From: Thermoanaerobaculia bacterium
GTDB taxonomy: Bacteria; Acidobacteriota; Thermoanaerobaculia; Multivoradales; JAHEKO01
DNA length: 15,088 nucleotides
Direction of reading: 5' to 3'
Assembly (NCBI GenBank): GCA_029287645.1
Contig: JARFQS010000145.1
Span: 1 to 15,088, forward strand
Position 1 is the first letter of the stretch, and each line of letters starts with the position of its first letter. Shown here piece by piece: positions 1 through 6,530 of this stretch. The notes under the pieces are model-generated. The model had not been told where the DNA came from and did no database searches. It worked only from the letters and a program-made list of their open reading frames with translations. A program made the position numbers and the translations under genes.

Positions 1-2
1 GA

Positions 3-140
3 ATTCGCGGTGGCGGTGTGGATGTCGAGGCCAAGCGTCGCAAGTTGCTGGGTGCTCGGGCCCGATGGGCGTCGGGCGACGGTGAGGCCCACATCGCCGC
101 ACATCTCGGCATCGGCGACGTGGGAGTCGTTCTCGAGTAG
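3..140 (+). CDS. 3' end of an unidentified protein gene, cut by the left edge
   Basis: Reading from base 3 gives 45 open codons ending in TAG at 138-140. The third codon positions are mostly G or C, like the confirmed genes in this window, whereas the other frames look non-coding. The visible tail has a basic stretch (AKRRKLLGARARW) followed by a Gly-, Ala- and His-rich segment ending in GIGDVGVVLE. I do not recognise the family from this short piece. The start and most of the protein lie outside the window. A different open frame covers bases 10-210, but its residue content (Ser, Pro and Thr rich) looks like a shadow reading. Confidence 0.5.
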   Translation: MRGGGVDVEAKRRKLLGARARWASGDGEAHIAAHLGIGDVGVVLE

Positions 141-238
141 CTTCCTCGGATGGACAACCCCTTCTACTGAACAACCTGGTGAGATTTCGCACCTAAGCCC
201 TACGAGATGATACTGTCGCGCGCGTAAACCCACTCTTT

Positions 239-246
239 AAAAGGAG
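239..246 (+). promoter_or_regulatory. Ribosome binding site for the dienelactone-hydrolase-like gene
   Basis: The sequence AAAAGGAG lies 6 bases before the ATG at 253. It is a strong Shine-Dalgarno match and fixes that start codon. Confidence 0.8.
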
Positions 247-252
247 TCTCCG

Positions 253-1095
253 ATGCGCAGATTCACTCTCTGGGTGCTCATGTTGGTCGCTGTAGCCCCT
301 CTCTCCAGGGCACAGCAGAGCAACGAGGAGTACGTCTCCAAGATGGAGAAGGAACACGCCACCGATGAGCCGATCGCAAGCCCCGCATCACAAGTGGCTC
401 CAGAGGTCGAGATCGTCGCCCAGGAAGGGACCTATGCCGGCATCGAGGGCAAGGACATCGTCGGTTACGTGGCGCACCCCAAGAGCGAGGTTCCCAGGGT
501 GGGCCTGATCGTGATTCACGAGTGGTGGGGTCTCAACGACAACGTCAGGGCAATGGCCCGGCGTCTCGCGGGAGCGGGTTATCTGGCACTGGCCGTGGAT
601 CTCTACGAGGGTGAGGTGGCCCGAGATCGCGACCAGGCGAGCCGGCTGGCTCGGGGTAGCGGCGAGCGCACCGAGCAGATTCTCGACAACCTGGGGCAGG
701 CCATCGAGCACCTGCGAAGTGCCGGCGCCGAGCGAATCGGCGTGATCGGCTGGTGTTTCGGAGGTGGTTGGTCCCTACGCACCGCCCTCGCATTTCCCGA
801 CAAGGTCGATGCCACGGTGATCTACTACGGGCGCCTGACGACCGACAAGGCCGAGCTCGAAGCTCTGTCGAGTCCGGTTCTGGGTATCTTCGGGGCGCTC
901 GACAAGGGAATTCCCGTCGAGACGGTTCGAGAGTTCGAGGCGGCTCTGAAGGCGCTCGACAAAGAGGCGGCGATCCACATCTACGAGGATGCCGACCACG
1001 CTTTCGCGAATCCTTCGGGAACCCGCTACAACGAGGTGGCTGCGGAGGATGCCTGGGTCAAAACCCTGGCCTTCTTCGATGACAATCTGCGATAG
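253..1095 (+). CDS. Secreted dienelactone hydrolase family protein (alpha/beta hydrolase)
   Basis: The protein has 280 residues. Residues 1-20 form a Sec signal peptide (basic MRR, hydrophobic core, SRA cleavage motif before QQ). A charged linker follows to about residue 55, then the DLH fold. Family hallmarks are visible: HEWWG at 89-93, the nucleophile elbow GWCFGG with Cys168, and the remaining triad members Asp217 (GALDKG) and His249 (DADHAF). The cysteine nucleophile is typical of dienelactone hydrolases, which open lactone rings such as carboxymethylenebutenolide. The true substrate cannot be read from sequence, and many members are general esterases. Export to the periplasm is inferred from the signal peptide. 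The start is supported by a strong ribosome binding site 6 bases upstream. The gene stands alone and converges with a small gene on the other strand. Confidence 0.9.
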   Translation: MRRFTLWVLMLVAVAPLSRAQQSNEEYVSKMEKEHATDEPIASPASQVAPEVEIVAQEGTYAGIEGKDIVGYVAHPKSEVPRVGLIVIHEWWGLNDNVRAMARRLAGAGYLALAVDLYEGEVARDRDQASRLARGSGERTEQILDNLGQAIEHLRSAGAERIGVIGWCFGGGWSLRTALAFPDKVDATVIYYGRLTTDKAELEALSSPVLGIFGALDKGIPVETVREFEAALKALDKEAAIHIYEDADHAFANPSGTRYNEVAAEDAWVKTLAFFDDNLR

Positions 1096-1110
1096 ACGGA
1101 CTTTCTCAGG

Positions 1111-1380
1111 CTAGGGCCCGACGCCGAAATCCTCGGCAGGCAGTCCAATCTGCGAGCAAAGGGCTTCGATATCCGAGGGCTTCAGCCGCTCACTGCGACC
1201 CACGCCGGCCAGGAGAAGCACGCTCGTATCCAGCCTGCCACCGAACTCGTGCTCCAACTGGGCGAGAAACTCACCGAAGGTCGGACCACGCCAGGCTCCG
1301 GCGGCGGGAGTCGTAGCTCGGCCGAGCTTGGCCGCTCGCCTGCGGGATCTGTTTCTGCGGTGCCGCTGGGTCTGTCTCAT
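1111..1380 (-). CDS. Small basic hypothetical protein (89 aa)
   Basis: This 89-residue protein has a very basic N-terminus (residues 1-21 are rich in Arg, with MRQTQRHRRNRSRRR). A more ordinary helical C-terminal half follows, from GPTFGEF to the end, ending LPAEDFGVGP. Third codon positions in the C-terminal half are mostly G or C, which supports real coding. The ATG is preceded by GAGG 5 bases upstream and a stronger GGAGG 12 bases upstream. I do not recognise a family. The basic tail could bind nucleic acid, but that is only a guess from composition. It ends 15 bases from the convergent hydrolase gene. It could also be a chance open frame, since no homology can be tested here. Confidence 0.55.
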   Translation of the reverse strand: MRQTQRHRRNRSRRRAAKLGRATTPAAGAWRGPTFGEFLAQLEHEFGGRLDTSVLLLAGVGRSERLKPSDIEALCSQIGLPAEDFGVGP

Positions 1381-1589
1381 GATGGCCTCGAACCTCCTCG
1401 TGACTTGCCTCTGAACGTCTATACGTAGTCTCCGGGTGAATCGTTCTGTTACAGGGCGCGTCGCTCGTTTCTTTCCCGCCTAAATATTGGAGCAAGAAGC
1501 ACGCCAACTTCAGGTAGTCTTGCACCCAAGAAGGCGAAAGTCAAGCGTAAGTCGTGCCGAAAAGCCCCCTTCCGGTGGCCAACCTTCAC
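1381..1589. other. Intergenic region between two minus-strand genes
   Basis: About 210 bases with lower GC than the flanking genes, including an AT-rich patch (CCTAAATATTGG near 1480-1491). I see no convincing gene on either strand. It should hold the terminator of the tsaD unit (candidate hairpin at 1561-1580) and the promoter of the 89-residue gene, but I could not pick out a clear -35/-10 pair. Confidence 0.5.
1561..1580 (-). terminator. Candidate weak terminator after the tsaD / small membrane protein pair
   Basis: Read on the minus strand, GCCACC and GGGGGC enclose a GGAA tetraloop with one A-G mismatch, followed by TTTT. It lies 10 bases past the stop of the 51-residue gene. The stem is short and imperfect, so the call is tentative. 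Confidence 0.35.
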
Positions 1590-1745
1590 TTAATTCGAGT
1601 AGAGATCCTCCACCCAGGTGCGAAACCAGGCTGGACGCAGGAGAAGTAGGTAGGCGGCAAACAGGCCGGTCAGCGGGATAGCGAAGATGACCAGGTCGAC
1701 TGCGACCAACAACAGGGCCAGTACCCAGCGATCCGTCGAGCTCAT
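1590..1745 (-). CDS. Small membrane protein (51 aa) downstream of tsaD
   Basis: The 51-residue product begins MSSTDRW and has a long hydrophobic stretch at about residues 7-37, with a Pro-Leu-Thr-Gly turn in the middle (AIPLTGLFAAYLL). It could be one long or two short membrane segments, followed by an aromatic tail (RPAWFRTWVEDLY). An open frame extends further upstream, but the ATG at 1745 has an excellent ribosome binding site (AGGAG at 1758-1754, spacer 8), and earlier starts would overlap the end of tsaD. It begins 19 bases after the tsaD stop, so the two are probably cotranscribed. I do not recognise a named family. The inner-membrane location is inferred from hydrophobicity. Confidence 0.75.
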   Translation of the reverse strand: MSSTDRWVLALLLVAVDLVIFAIPLTGLFAAYLLLLRPAWFRTWVEDLYSN

Positions 1746-1764
1746 CTCGGCTTCTCCTTCCGTC

Positions 1765-2832
1765 CTAGAGCGGAATCCGGCTGGCGGCGTCGGCCTCCAG
1801 CGGGTCATCGGCCAGGCCCCGCTCGTCTCGCAACAGCGCCGCATGGGCGATCATGGCGGCGTTGTCTCCCGAATACCGGAGAGCAACGAGTCGCAGGTCC
1901 ACATCATTGTTTTCAGCCCAGGCCTCGAGACTGGGCCTCAGGAGCCGGTTCGCCGCAACCCCGCCCGACACTGCGAGTTGGCGGAAGGGCCGCTGCTCGA
2001 GGAGTCTCGCCAGACGATCCACCAACTGTCCCACGGCGGCACGTCGGAATCCCGCCAGCAGATCCACCACATCCCTGGGCACCTCCGGTTCCCTCGTCTC
2101 GCCCAGGTAGGTTTCGACTCCAGCCGACTCCAGCCTCTGGATCTCGACCAGCGTCTGGCTCTTGAGTCCCGAGTAGGAAAAATCGAGGCTCCCATCCGAG
2201 CAGAGAGCGACCGGGAGTGGGAATCTCTCACCATCCCCAATTTCTGCCAGCTGGTCGACCAGAGGACCCTGCGGGTAGGGGAGGCCCAAGCGCTTGCCCA
2301 CCTTGTCGAAGACCTCTCCCATGGCATCATCCCGGGTCTCGGCCAGCGTACTCGTTTCGCCAGCTTTCACCTCGTATAGCGCGGTGTGTCCGCCCGAGAC
2401 CACGAGGCCGATGAACTCTTCGGGCGGCCTCTCCGCTTTCTCCCCAGTGGCCTCGAGAAACGGCGAGAAGAGGTGGCCCTCCAGGTGATGTACAGCGTGA
2501 AAGCGGCTTCCCTGTGCGTAGGCGATGGCTTTTCCCAGAGAGAGCCCCACGAGAAGCGAGCCGATCAGGCCGGGGCCCTTCGTGGCTGCCACGATGTCCA
2601 CGTCACCCAGAGTCACGCCAGCCTCCTGCAGGGCCGCTTCACTGACCGCCGGCCAGTTTCGAAGGTGCTCTCTAGAGGCGATCTCGGGGACCACGCCACC
2701 GAAGGGTCGATGGGCCTCGAGTTGGCTCGACACCGTCGACGACAAGACACGACCGTCCCCTGCCACCACCGCACACGCGGTGTCGTCGCAAGAGGTTTCG
2801 ATCCCCAGGGCTATTGGTCTCGTCACGCTCAT
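1765..2832 (-). CDS. tsaD: tRNA N6-adenosine threonylcarbamoyltransferase TsaD
   Basis: TsaD (Kae1/Gcp/YgjD family) transfers the threonylcarbamoyl group from threonylcarbamoyl-AMP to A37 of ANN-decoding tRNAs, making t6A, together with TsaB and TsaE. At 355 residues it matches the family length. Seen motifs are the N-terminal GIETSCDDT (10-18), the metal-binding HHLEGH (115-120, His116 and His120), the Gly-rich SGGHT (146-150), VFDKVGKRLGLPYPGGP-like segment (174-190), SGGVAANRLLR (289-299) and the C-terminal SGDNAAMIAH (321-330). The ATG is preceded only by a weak GGTTGAG, and a GTG two codons later is possible. It is divergent from gap across an 80-base region and is followed by a 51-residue membrane protein gene. 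tsaB and tsaE are not in the window. Confidence 0.97.
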   Translation of the reverse strand: MSVTRPIALGIETSCDDTACAVVAGDGRVLSSTVSSQLEAHRPFGGVVPEIASREHLRNWPAVSEAALQEAGVTLGDVDIVAATKGPGLIGSLLVGLSLGKAIAYAQGSRFHAVHHLEGHLFSPFLEATGEKAERPPEEFIGLVVSGGHTALYEVKAGETSTLAETRDDAMGEVFDKVGKRLGLPYPQGPLVDQLAEIGDGERFPLPVALCSDGSLDFSYSGLKSQTLVEIQRLESAGVETYLGETREPEVPRDVVDLLAGFRRAAVGQLVDRLARLLEQRPFRQLAVSGGVAANRLLRPSLEAWAENNDVDLRLVALRYSGDNAAMIAHAALLRDERGLADDPLEADAASRIPL

Positions 2833-2871
2833 CTCAACCGTGAGTAGCCTAGCATCGGCTGCAAACGATAC

Positions 2872-2880
2872 TGATAGAAT
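2872..2880 (+). promoter_or_regulatory. Extended -10 promoter element for the gap-pgk-tpiA-secG operon
   Basis: TGATAGAAT matches an extended -10 element (TGn followed by TAGAAT, five of six against TATAAT). Transcription would start near 2887, giving a leader of about 26 bases before the gap ATG. No good -35 box is visible at 16-18 bases, as expected for extended -10 promoters. The same TGnTAGAATTC word occurs upstream of the tRNA gene. Confidence 0.45.
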
Positions 2881-2912
2881 TCTCCCCTCGCCGAGAAGGT
2901 CCGCCTACCACC

Positions 2913-3917
2913 ATGTCCATCCCCCTTGCCCTCAACGGAGTAGGTCGCATAGGCCGCGCGCTGCTGCGCGTCGTGGTCCAGAGGCCAGGACTCGAGCTCG
3001 TCGCGGTCAACGACCTGGCCTCGGCTTCAAAGCTCGCCAATCTGGTGGCTCGCGACACGATTCACGGACCTTTTTCCGGCACAGTGGAGGCCTCCCCTGA
3101 TGCACTCGTGATCGATGGTCGGCGCATTCCCGTCTTCAACGAATCCGACCCACAATTGATTCCTTGGCTCGACCTCGAGCCCCGTGTGATCGTCGATGCC
3201 ACCGGTGCTTGTCTCGACCGGGACTCTGCCGCGGCGCATTTTCGCGGCTCGGTGGAGAAGGTGGTGGTCTCCGCCAACGCCAAGGGAATGGACCTGACCC
3301 TATGCATGGGGATCAACCAGGCGGCCTACGAGCCCCAGCATCACCATCTCTTGAGCGGTGCTTCTTGCACGACCAATTGCCTGGCCCCGATGGTCAAGGT
3401 CCTCGATGACCGGTTCGGCCTGCGACGAGGCTTGTTCAACACCGTCCACAGCTACAACAACGATCAGCGACTCCTGAGCTATCCGCACTCCGACCCGAGG
3501 CGAGCGCGCACCGCAACGCTCAACATGATCCCGACCTCGACGAGTGCCAGTCAGGCCATCCACCGGATCTTGCCCGGCTTCGAGGGCAGAATCGACGGCT
3601 TTGCCGTCCGGGTCCCGACTCCGAATGTCTCTCTGATCGACCTCGTGGCGGACCTCGAGGCGCAACCGGAGCCGGCCGAGGTCAACCTGGCATTCTCGGA
3701 GGCCGCTCGCGGCGAGATGGCGGGTATCCTGGCAGTGACCGAGGAGGAGTTGGTGTCGAGCGACTTTCTCGGCGACCCCCACTCCGCGATCCTCGATCTG
3801 TCATTAACCGTCACCGTCGAGGGAGGACTGACCCGCATCGTAGCCTGGTACGACAACGAGTTCGGACACGCGAGTCGCCTGGCGGACACCGTCGAGTTTC
3901 TCGGAGAAACTCTCTAG
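2913..3917 (+). CDS. gap: Glyceraldehyde-3-phosphate dehydrogenase, type I
   Basis: GAPDH oxidises glyceraldehyde 3-phosphate with NAD and phosphate to 1,3-bisphosphoglycerate in the cytosol. The 334 residues match the family length. The N-terminal dinucleotide-binding loop NGVGRIGR is at 8-15, and Asn33-Asp34 end the second strand. The catalytic signature SGASCTTNCLAP is at 148-159 with Cys152, and the catalytic base is His179 in VHSYNNDQRL. The C-terminal WYDNEFGHASRL is at 312-323. Asp34 and Pro191 occupy the positions that favour NAD over NADP in this family, so I infer a glycolytic enzyme rather than a GapB type. The ribosome binding site is poor (GAGAAGG 13 bases upstream). It is the first gene of the operon, followed by pgk after about 40 bases. 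Confidence 0.96.
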   Translation: MSIPLALNGVGRIGRALLRVVVQRPGLELVAVNDLASASKLANLVARDTIHGPFSGTVEASPDALVIDGRRIPVFNESDPQLIPWLDLEPRVIVDATGACLDRDSAAAHFRGSVEKVVVSANAKGMDLTLCMGINQAAYEPQHHHLLSGASCTTNCLAPMVKVLDDRFGLRRGLFNTVHSYNNDQRLLSYPHSDPRRARTATLNMIPTSTSASQAIHRILPGFEGRIDGFAVRVPTPNVSLIDLVADLEAQPEPAEVNLAFSEAARGEMAGILAVTEEELVSSDFLGDPHSAILDLSLTVTVEGGLTRIVAWYDNEFGHASRLADTVEFLGETL

Positions 3918-3959
3918 CCGCCCCGCGGTTCGCAATTCCACAAGAATGGAGAAGTGACC

Positions 3960-5159
3960 ATGACGGACATCCTGAGCCTCGACGATCTGGACCTGGGCAG
4001 CCTCGAGGGTGTCGCAACGCTGATTCGGGTGGACTTCAATGTGCCCCTTGCCGACGGCAGGGTTATGGACGACACCCGCCTTCGAGCGGCACTCCCCACC
4101 ATCCGGGAGCTCCAAGACGCCGGCGCGCGGCTCCTACTCATGTCCCATTGCGGACGACCGAAGGGCCAGGTCAAGCCCGAGTTCTCTTTGCGGCCAGTGG
4201 CCAGTGCCCTCGGAGAGCTTCTCGGTGAGGAGGTGGCGTTTGCCGAGGACTGCGTCGGACAGCCGGTACGAGACCAGTTGCAGGGCCTCCAGCCGGGTCG
4301 AGTCTGCCTGCTCGAGAACCTGCGCTTCCACCCTGGCGAGACCACCAACGATCCCGAGTTTGCGAGCCGCCTGGCAGAGCCCGGCGAGGCTTATGTCAAT
4401 GATGCGTTCGGAACCGCCCATCGTGCTCATGCTTCGGTGGTCGGCGTCGCCGAGCGTATCGAGCGCAAGGCCGCCGGCCGTCTCATGGTCAAAGAGGTAC
4501 AGGCGCTCGGCAACTTGCTGGGTGAGCCAGAGCGCCCCTTCGTCGCCATCGTCGGGGGCGCCAAGATCGGGGACAAGGTCGCCACCGTCAGCAATCTCCT
4601 GGACCGGCTCGACGTCCTCGTCCTGGGTGGAGGGATGGCCAACACGTTTCTGGCGTCCCTCGGCTACGAGCTCGCCGACTCACTGGTCGAGAACGACAAG
4701 CTCGACGTAGCCAGAGACATTCTGCATCGCGCCCAGGCAACCCAGATCCAGGTCCTGCTTCCTGCGGACCTCGTGGTGACAGATGATCTGGACAATCCGC
4801 AAATGATCGAGACAACAGGGGCGGGTGAGATCCCCGAGAGCTCCAAGGCCGTCGACATCGGCGAGCTCGCGCGACAGGCCATTGGCGAGGCTCTCGCAGG
4901 CTCCAAGACCGTCCTCTGGAACGGCCCGATGGGTGTCTTCGAGAAGCCCCCCTTCGACGCCGGGACCGTCGCCGTGGCCGAGGCTCTCGCGGAGTGTGAC
5001 GGCTTCACCGTGGTGGGCGGTGGCGAAACCGTCGCGGCGGTTCGCCGGGCAGGTGTGGCCGAACGGCTGAGCCACATCTCCACCGGTGGCGGAGCCTCTC
5101 TCGAATTCCTGGCCGGCAAACCCCTGCCGGGCCTAGCAGCCCTGGAGAAGAGTTCATGA
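3960..5159 (+). CDS. pgk: Phosphoglycerate kinase
   Basis: PGK transfers phosphate from 1,3-bisphosphoglycerate to ADP, giving 3-phosphoglycerate and ATP. The 399 residues match the bacterial norm. Seen motifs are RVDFNVP (23-29), the substrate loop SHCGRPKG (62-69, usually SHLGRPKG), ENLRFHPGE (119-127), [12 protein letters not shown] (148-159), GGAKIGDK (199-206), the hinge and ADP region NGPMGVFE (321-328), GGGETVAAV (353-361) and [11 protein letters not shown] (374-384). I chose ATG 3960 over an in-frame GTG at 3954 because GGAG at 3948-3951 lies 8 bases before the ATG but only 2 before the GTG. Its stop overlaps the tpiA start (ATGA), which suggests translational coupling and balanced expression of the two enzymes. 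Confidence 0.97.
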   Translation: MTDILSLDDLDLGSLEGVATLIRVDFNVPLADGRVMDDTRLRAALPTIRELQDAGARLLLMSHCGRPKGQVKPEFSLRPVASALGELLGEEVAFAEDCVGQPVRDQLQGLQPGRVCLLENLRFHPGETTNDPEFASRLAEPGEAYVNDAFGTAHRAHASVVGVAERIERKAAGRLMVKEVQALGNLLGEPERPFVAIVGGAKIGDKVATVSNLLDRLDVLVLGGGMANTFLASLGYELADSLVENDKLDVARDILHRAQATQIQVLLPADLVVTDDLDNPQMIETTGAGEIPESSKAVDIGELARQAIGEALAGSKTVLWNGPMGVFEKPPFDAGTVAVAEALAECDGFTVVGGGETVAAVRRAGVAERLSHISTGGGASLEFLAGKPLPGLAALEKSS

Positions 5160-5914
5160 GCCCGAATCGACGCAGACCCCTGGTGGGTGGAAACTGGAAG
5201 ATGCACTTCCTTCGGGAAGATGCCACGAATTTCTGCGGAGCGTTTCTGGCCGGCGGCGCCCTGCCGGCCGATGTCGTGCTCTTTCCGTCCTTTCCGCTGC
5301 TTCCGACAGTGGCCGAAGCTCTGGAGGGCACCGATGTCGGGTGCGGTGGCCAGGATCTCCATCCGGAGGACAAAGGCGCTCATACCGGAGATGTATCGGG
5401 GCCTCAGTTGGTCGACGCAGGTTGCAGCTGGGTCCTCTGCGGCCACAGCGAGCGGCGTCACGACCACGGCGAGAGCGACGAGCTCGTGCGCCAGAAGGCG
5501 GTCGCCGCTCTGCGCTACGGCCTGACGCCCCTGATCTGCGTTGGAGAGACCCAAGCCGAGCGACAGGCTGAGCGTACTTTCGAGGTTCTCGAACGCCAAC
5601 TCCGCGCCGCATTGTCCGAGGGCCCCGCGACCTTCACGCTGGCCTATGAGCCGGTCTGGGCCATCGGAACCGGCGAGACGGCGACCCCTGAGATCGCCCA
5701 GGAGGCTCACCGTTTCCTGCGCGACCGGCTCACGGAGATGCTGGGAGAGGCCGCGGCACAAGCCAAGCGAATCCTCTATGGCGGCTCAGTGAACCCCCAG
5801 AATGCCGACGAGTTGATCTCGAAACCGGACCTGGATGGCTTCCTGGTGGGAGGCGCCAGCCTTGACCCGGAGAAATTCCTCGCTATCATTCGCAGCTGCG
5901 GCTCGGATTCTTGA
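5156..5914 (+). CDS. tpiA: Triosephosphate isomerase
   Basis: TPI interconverts dihydroxyacetone phosphate and glyceraldehyde 3-phosphate, feeding the gap-pgk pair upstream. The 252 residues match the family. Asn13 and Lys15 (GGNWKMH) bind substrate, His97 (CGHSERR) is the electrophile, and Glu165 ([11 protein letters not shown], 163-173) is the catalytic base. The phosphate-binding YGGSVNP and the C-terminal GFLVGGASL are also present. The usual GAQN segment reads GGQD here (64-67), a mild variation. The start overlaps the pgk stop by four bases (ATGA), and secG follows 18 bases after the stop. Confidence 0.97.
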   Translation: MSPNRRRPLVGGNWKMHFLREDATNFCGAFLAGGALPADVVLFPSFPLLPTVAEALEGTDVGCGGQDLHPEDKGAHTGDVSGPQLVDAGCSWVLCGHSERRHDHGESDELVRQKAVAALRYGLTPLICVGETQAERQAERTFEVLERQLRAALSEGPATFTLAYEPVWAIGTGETATPEIAQEAHRFLRDRLTEMLGEAAAQAKRILYGGSVNPQNADELISKPDLDGFLVGGASLDPEKFLAIIRSCGSDS

Positions 5915-5919
5915 GCCCG

Positions 5920-5924
5920 GGAGG
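5920..5924 (+). promoter_or_regulatory. Ribosome binding site deciding the GTG start of secG
   Basis: GGAGG lies 8 bases before the GTG at 5933. It supports this non-ATG start, which also gives the expected SecG N-terminus. Confidence 0.75.
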
Positions 5925-5932
5925 TAATACCT

Positions 5933-6364
5933 GTGATCTATGTTCTCTATGCGATTCACGTCGTCATCTGTCTGTTCCTGATCCTCGTCGTTCTGCTGCA
6001 ACAGGGCAAAGGGGCGGACCTTTCGGTGTTCGGCGGCGGCAGCACACAAGCCGCATTCGGAGCGCGCGGCGCTGCGACCATCCTTCACAAGATGACCGTG
6101 GCGGGCTTTGTCGGCTTCATTCTCACCACCATGGCCATCGGCTTCCTGCAGACAGGAAGCAGTCAGAGCTCCGTCATGAGCACCGTCGAGGAGGAGGCGT
6201 CGGAACCGGTTCCCGCACCCTCCACCGACACGGGCACCGGCACCGATTCCGAGGAGCCCGTCGAAACTTCGACGCCAGAGCCTGCCGTCGAAGAGTCCGA
6301 TGCGGCAACCACGCAGGAAGATGCACCTTCAGAGGAGACACCGCCGCCACCGGAAGGGCAATAA
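5933..6364 (+). CDS. secG: Preprotein translocase subunit SecG
   Basis: SecG is the small accessory subunit of the SecYEG channel in the inner membrane and assists SecA-driven protein export. The 143-residue product starts at GTG. It has a first membrane helix at about residues 3-22 and the conserved cytosolic loop LLQQGKGADLSVFGGGSTQ (21-39) followed by FGARGAAT (42-49). A second helix lies at about 54-72. The first 75 residues are a canonical SecG. The remaining 70 are a low-complexity tail rich in Glu, Pro, Thr and Ser, common in several phyla and probably disordered. The gene follows tpiA by 18 bases and precedes tRNA-Leu. Confidence 0.95.
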   Translation: MIYVLYAIHVVICLFLILVVLLQQGKGADLSVFGGGSTQAAFGARGAATILHKMTVAGFVGFILTTMAIGFLQTGSSQSSVMSTVEEEASEPVPAPSTDTGTGTDSEEPVETSTPEPAVEESDAATTQEDAPSEETPPPPEGQ

Positions 6365-6413
6365 CCTGCCTACGCCTTGCCGCGAGGAGCTTGTCCGTAG
6401 TGGCCCTGGAACT

Positions 6414-6422
6414 TGCTAGAAT
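6414..6422 (+). promoter_or_regulatory. Extended -10 promoter element for tRNA-Leu
   Basis: TGCTAGAAT is an extended -10 element (TGn plus TAGAAT). The expected start near 6429 lies only a few bases before the tRNA 5' end at 6433. A TTGTCC at 6391-6396 resembles a -35 box, but the 20-base spacer is too long to trust. The word matches that upstream of gap. Confidence 0.5.
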
Positions 6423-6432
6423 TCCTGACTGC

Positions 6433-6517
6433 GCCGAAGTGGCGGAATTGGTAGACGCGCACGCTTGAGGGGCGTGTGGGGCAACCCGTGCCGGTTCGAG
6501 TCCGGCCTTCGGCACCA
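6433..6517 (+). tRNA. tRNA-Leu, anticodon GAG
   Basis: The acceptor stem GCCGAAG (6433-6439) pairs perfectly with CTTCGGC (6507-6513), followed by discriminator A and an encoded CCA (6515-6517). The D arm GCGGAATTGGTAGACGC is typical. The anticodon stem CACGC/GCGTG closes a seven-base loop TTGAGGG, giving anticodon GAG for CUC and CUU codons. A long variable arm (GGG CAA CCC) shows it is a class II tRNA, and the T arm CCGGTTCGAGTCCGG is perfect. It sits 68 bases after secG. In E. coli the GAG leucine tRNA leuU likewise directly follows secG. Confidence 0.97.
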
Positions 6518-6530
6518 TCTCTTCCTCCCT

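Noticed and set aside
1..6. EcoRI site GAATTC exactly at the left edge, suggesting a cloning junction
   Set aside because: GAATTC occurs several more times in the window and the library is tagmentation-based, so chance is the simplest explanation.
10..210. Open frame of 66 residues at the left edge
   Set aside because: It overlaps the better frame ending at 140. Its composition (Ser, Pro, Thr, Trp) and codon bias look like a shadow.
1123..1137. Hairpin GCCGA-AATCC-TCGGC as terminator of the hydrolase gene
   Set aside because: It lies inside the small minus-strand gene and is not followed by a T run.
1687..2379. 230-residue open frame antisense to tsaD
   Set aside because: tsaD has all its family motifs on the other strand. 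Long antisense frames are common in GC-rich genes, and this one has no recognisable domain.
3954..3959. GTG start for pgk two codons upstream
   Set aside because: It would lie only 2 bases from the GGAG ribosome binding site; ATG 3960 has the normal 8-base spacing.
4664..5761. 365-residue open frame antisense to pgk and tpiA
   Set aside because: It spans two confirmed genes and their junction and shows no domain. It is a by-product of GC-biased codons.
6465..6530. Upstream extension of the 186-residue protein into the tRNA
   Set aside because: The extra 22 codons are tRNA sequence. The ATG at 6531 is the first start outside it.
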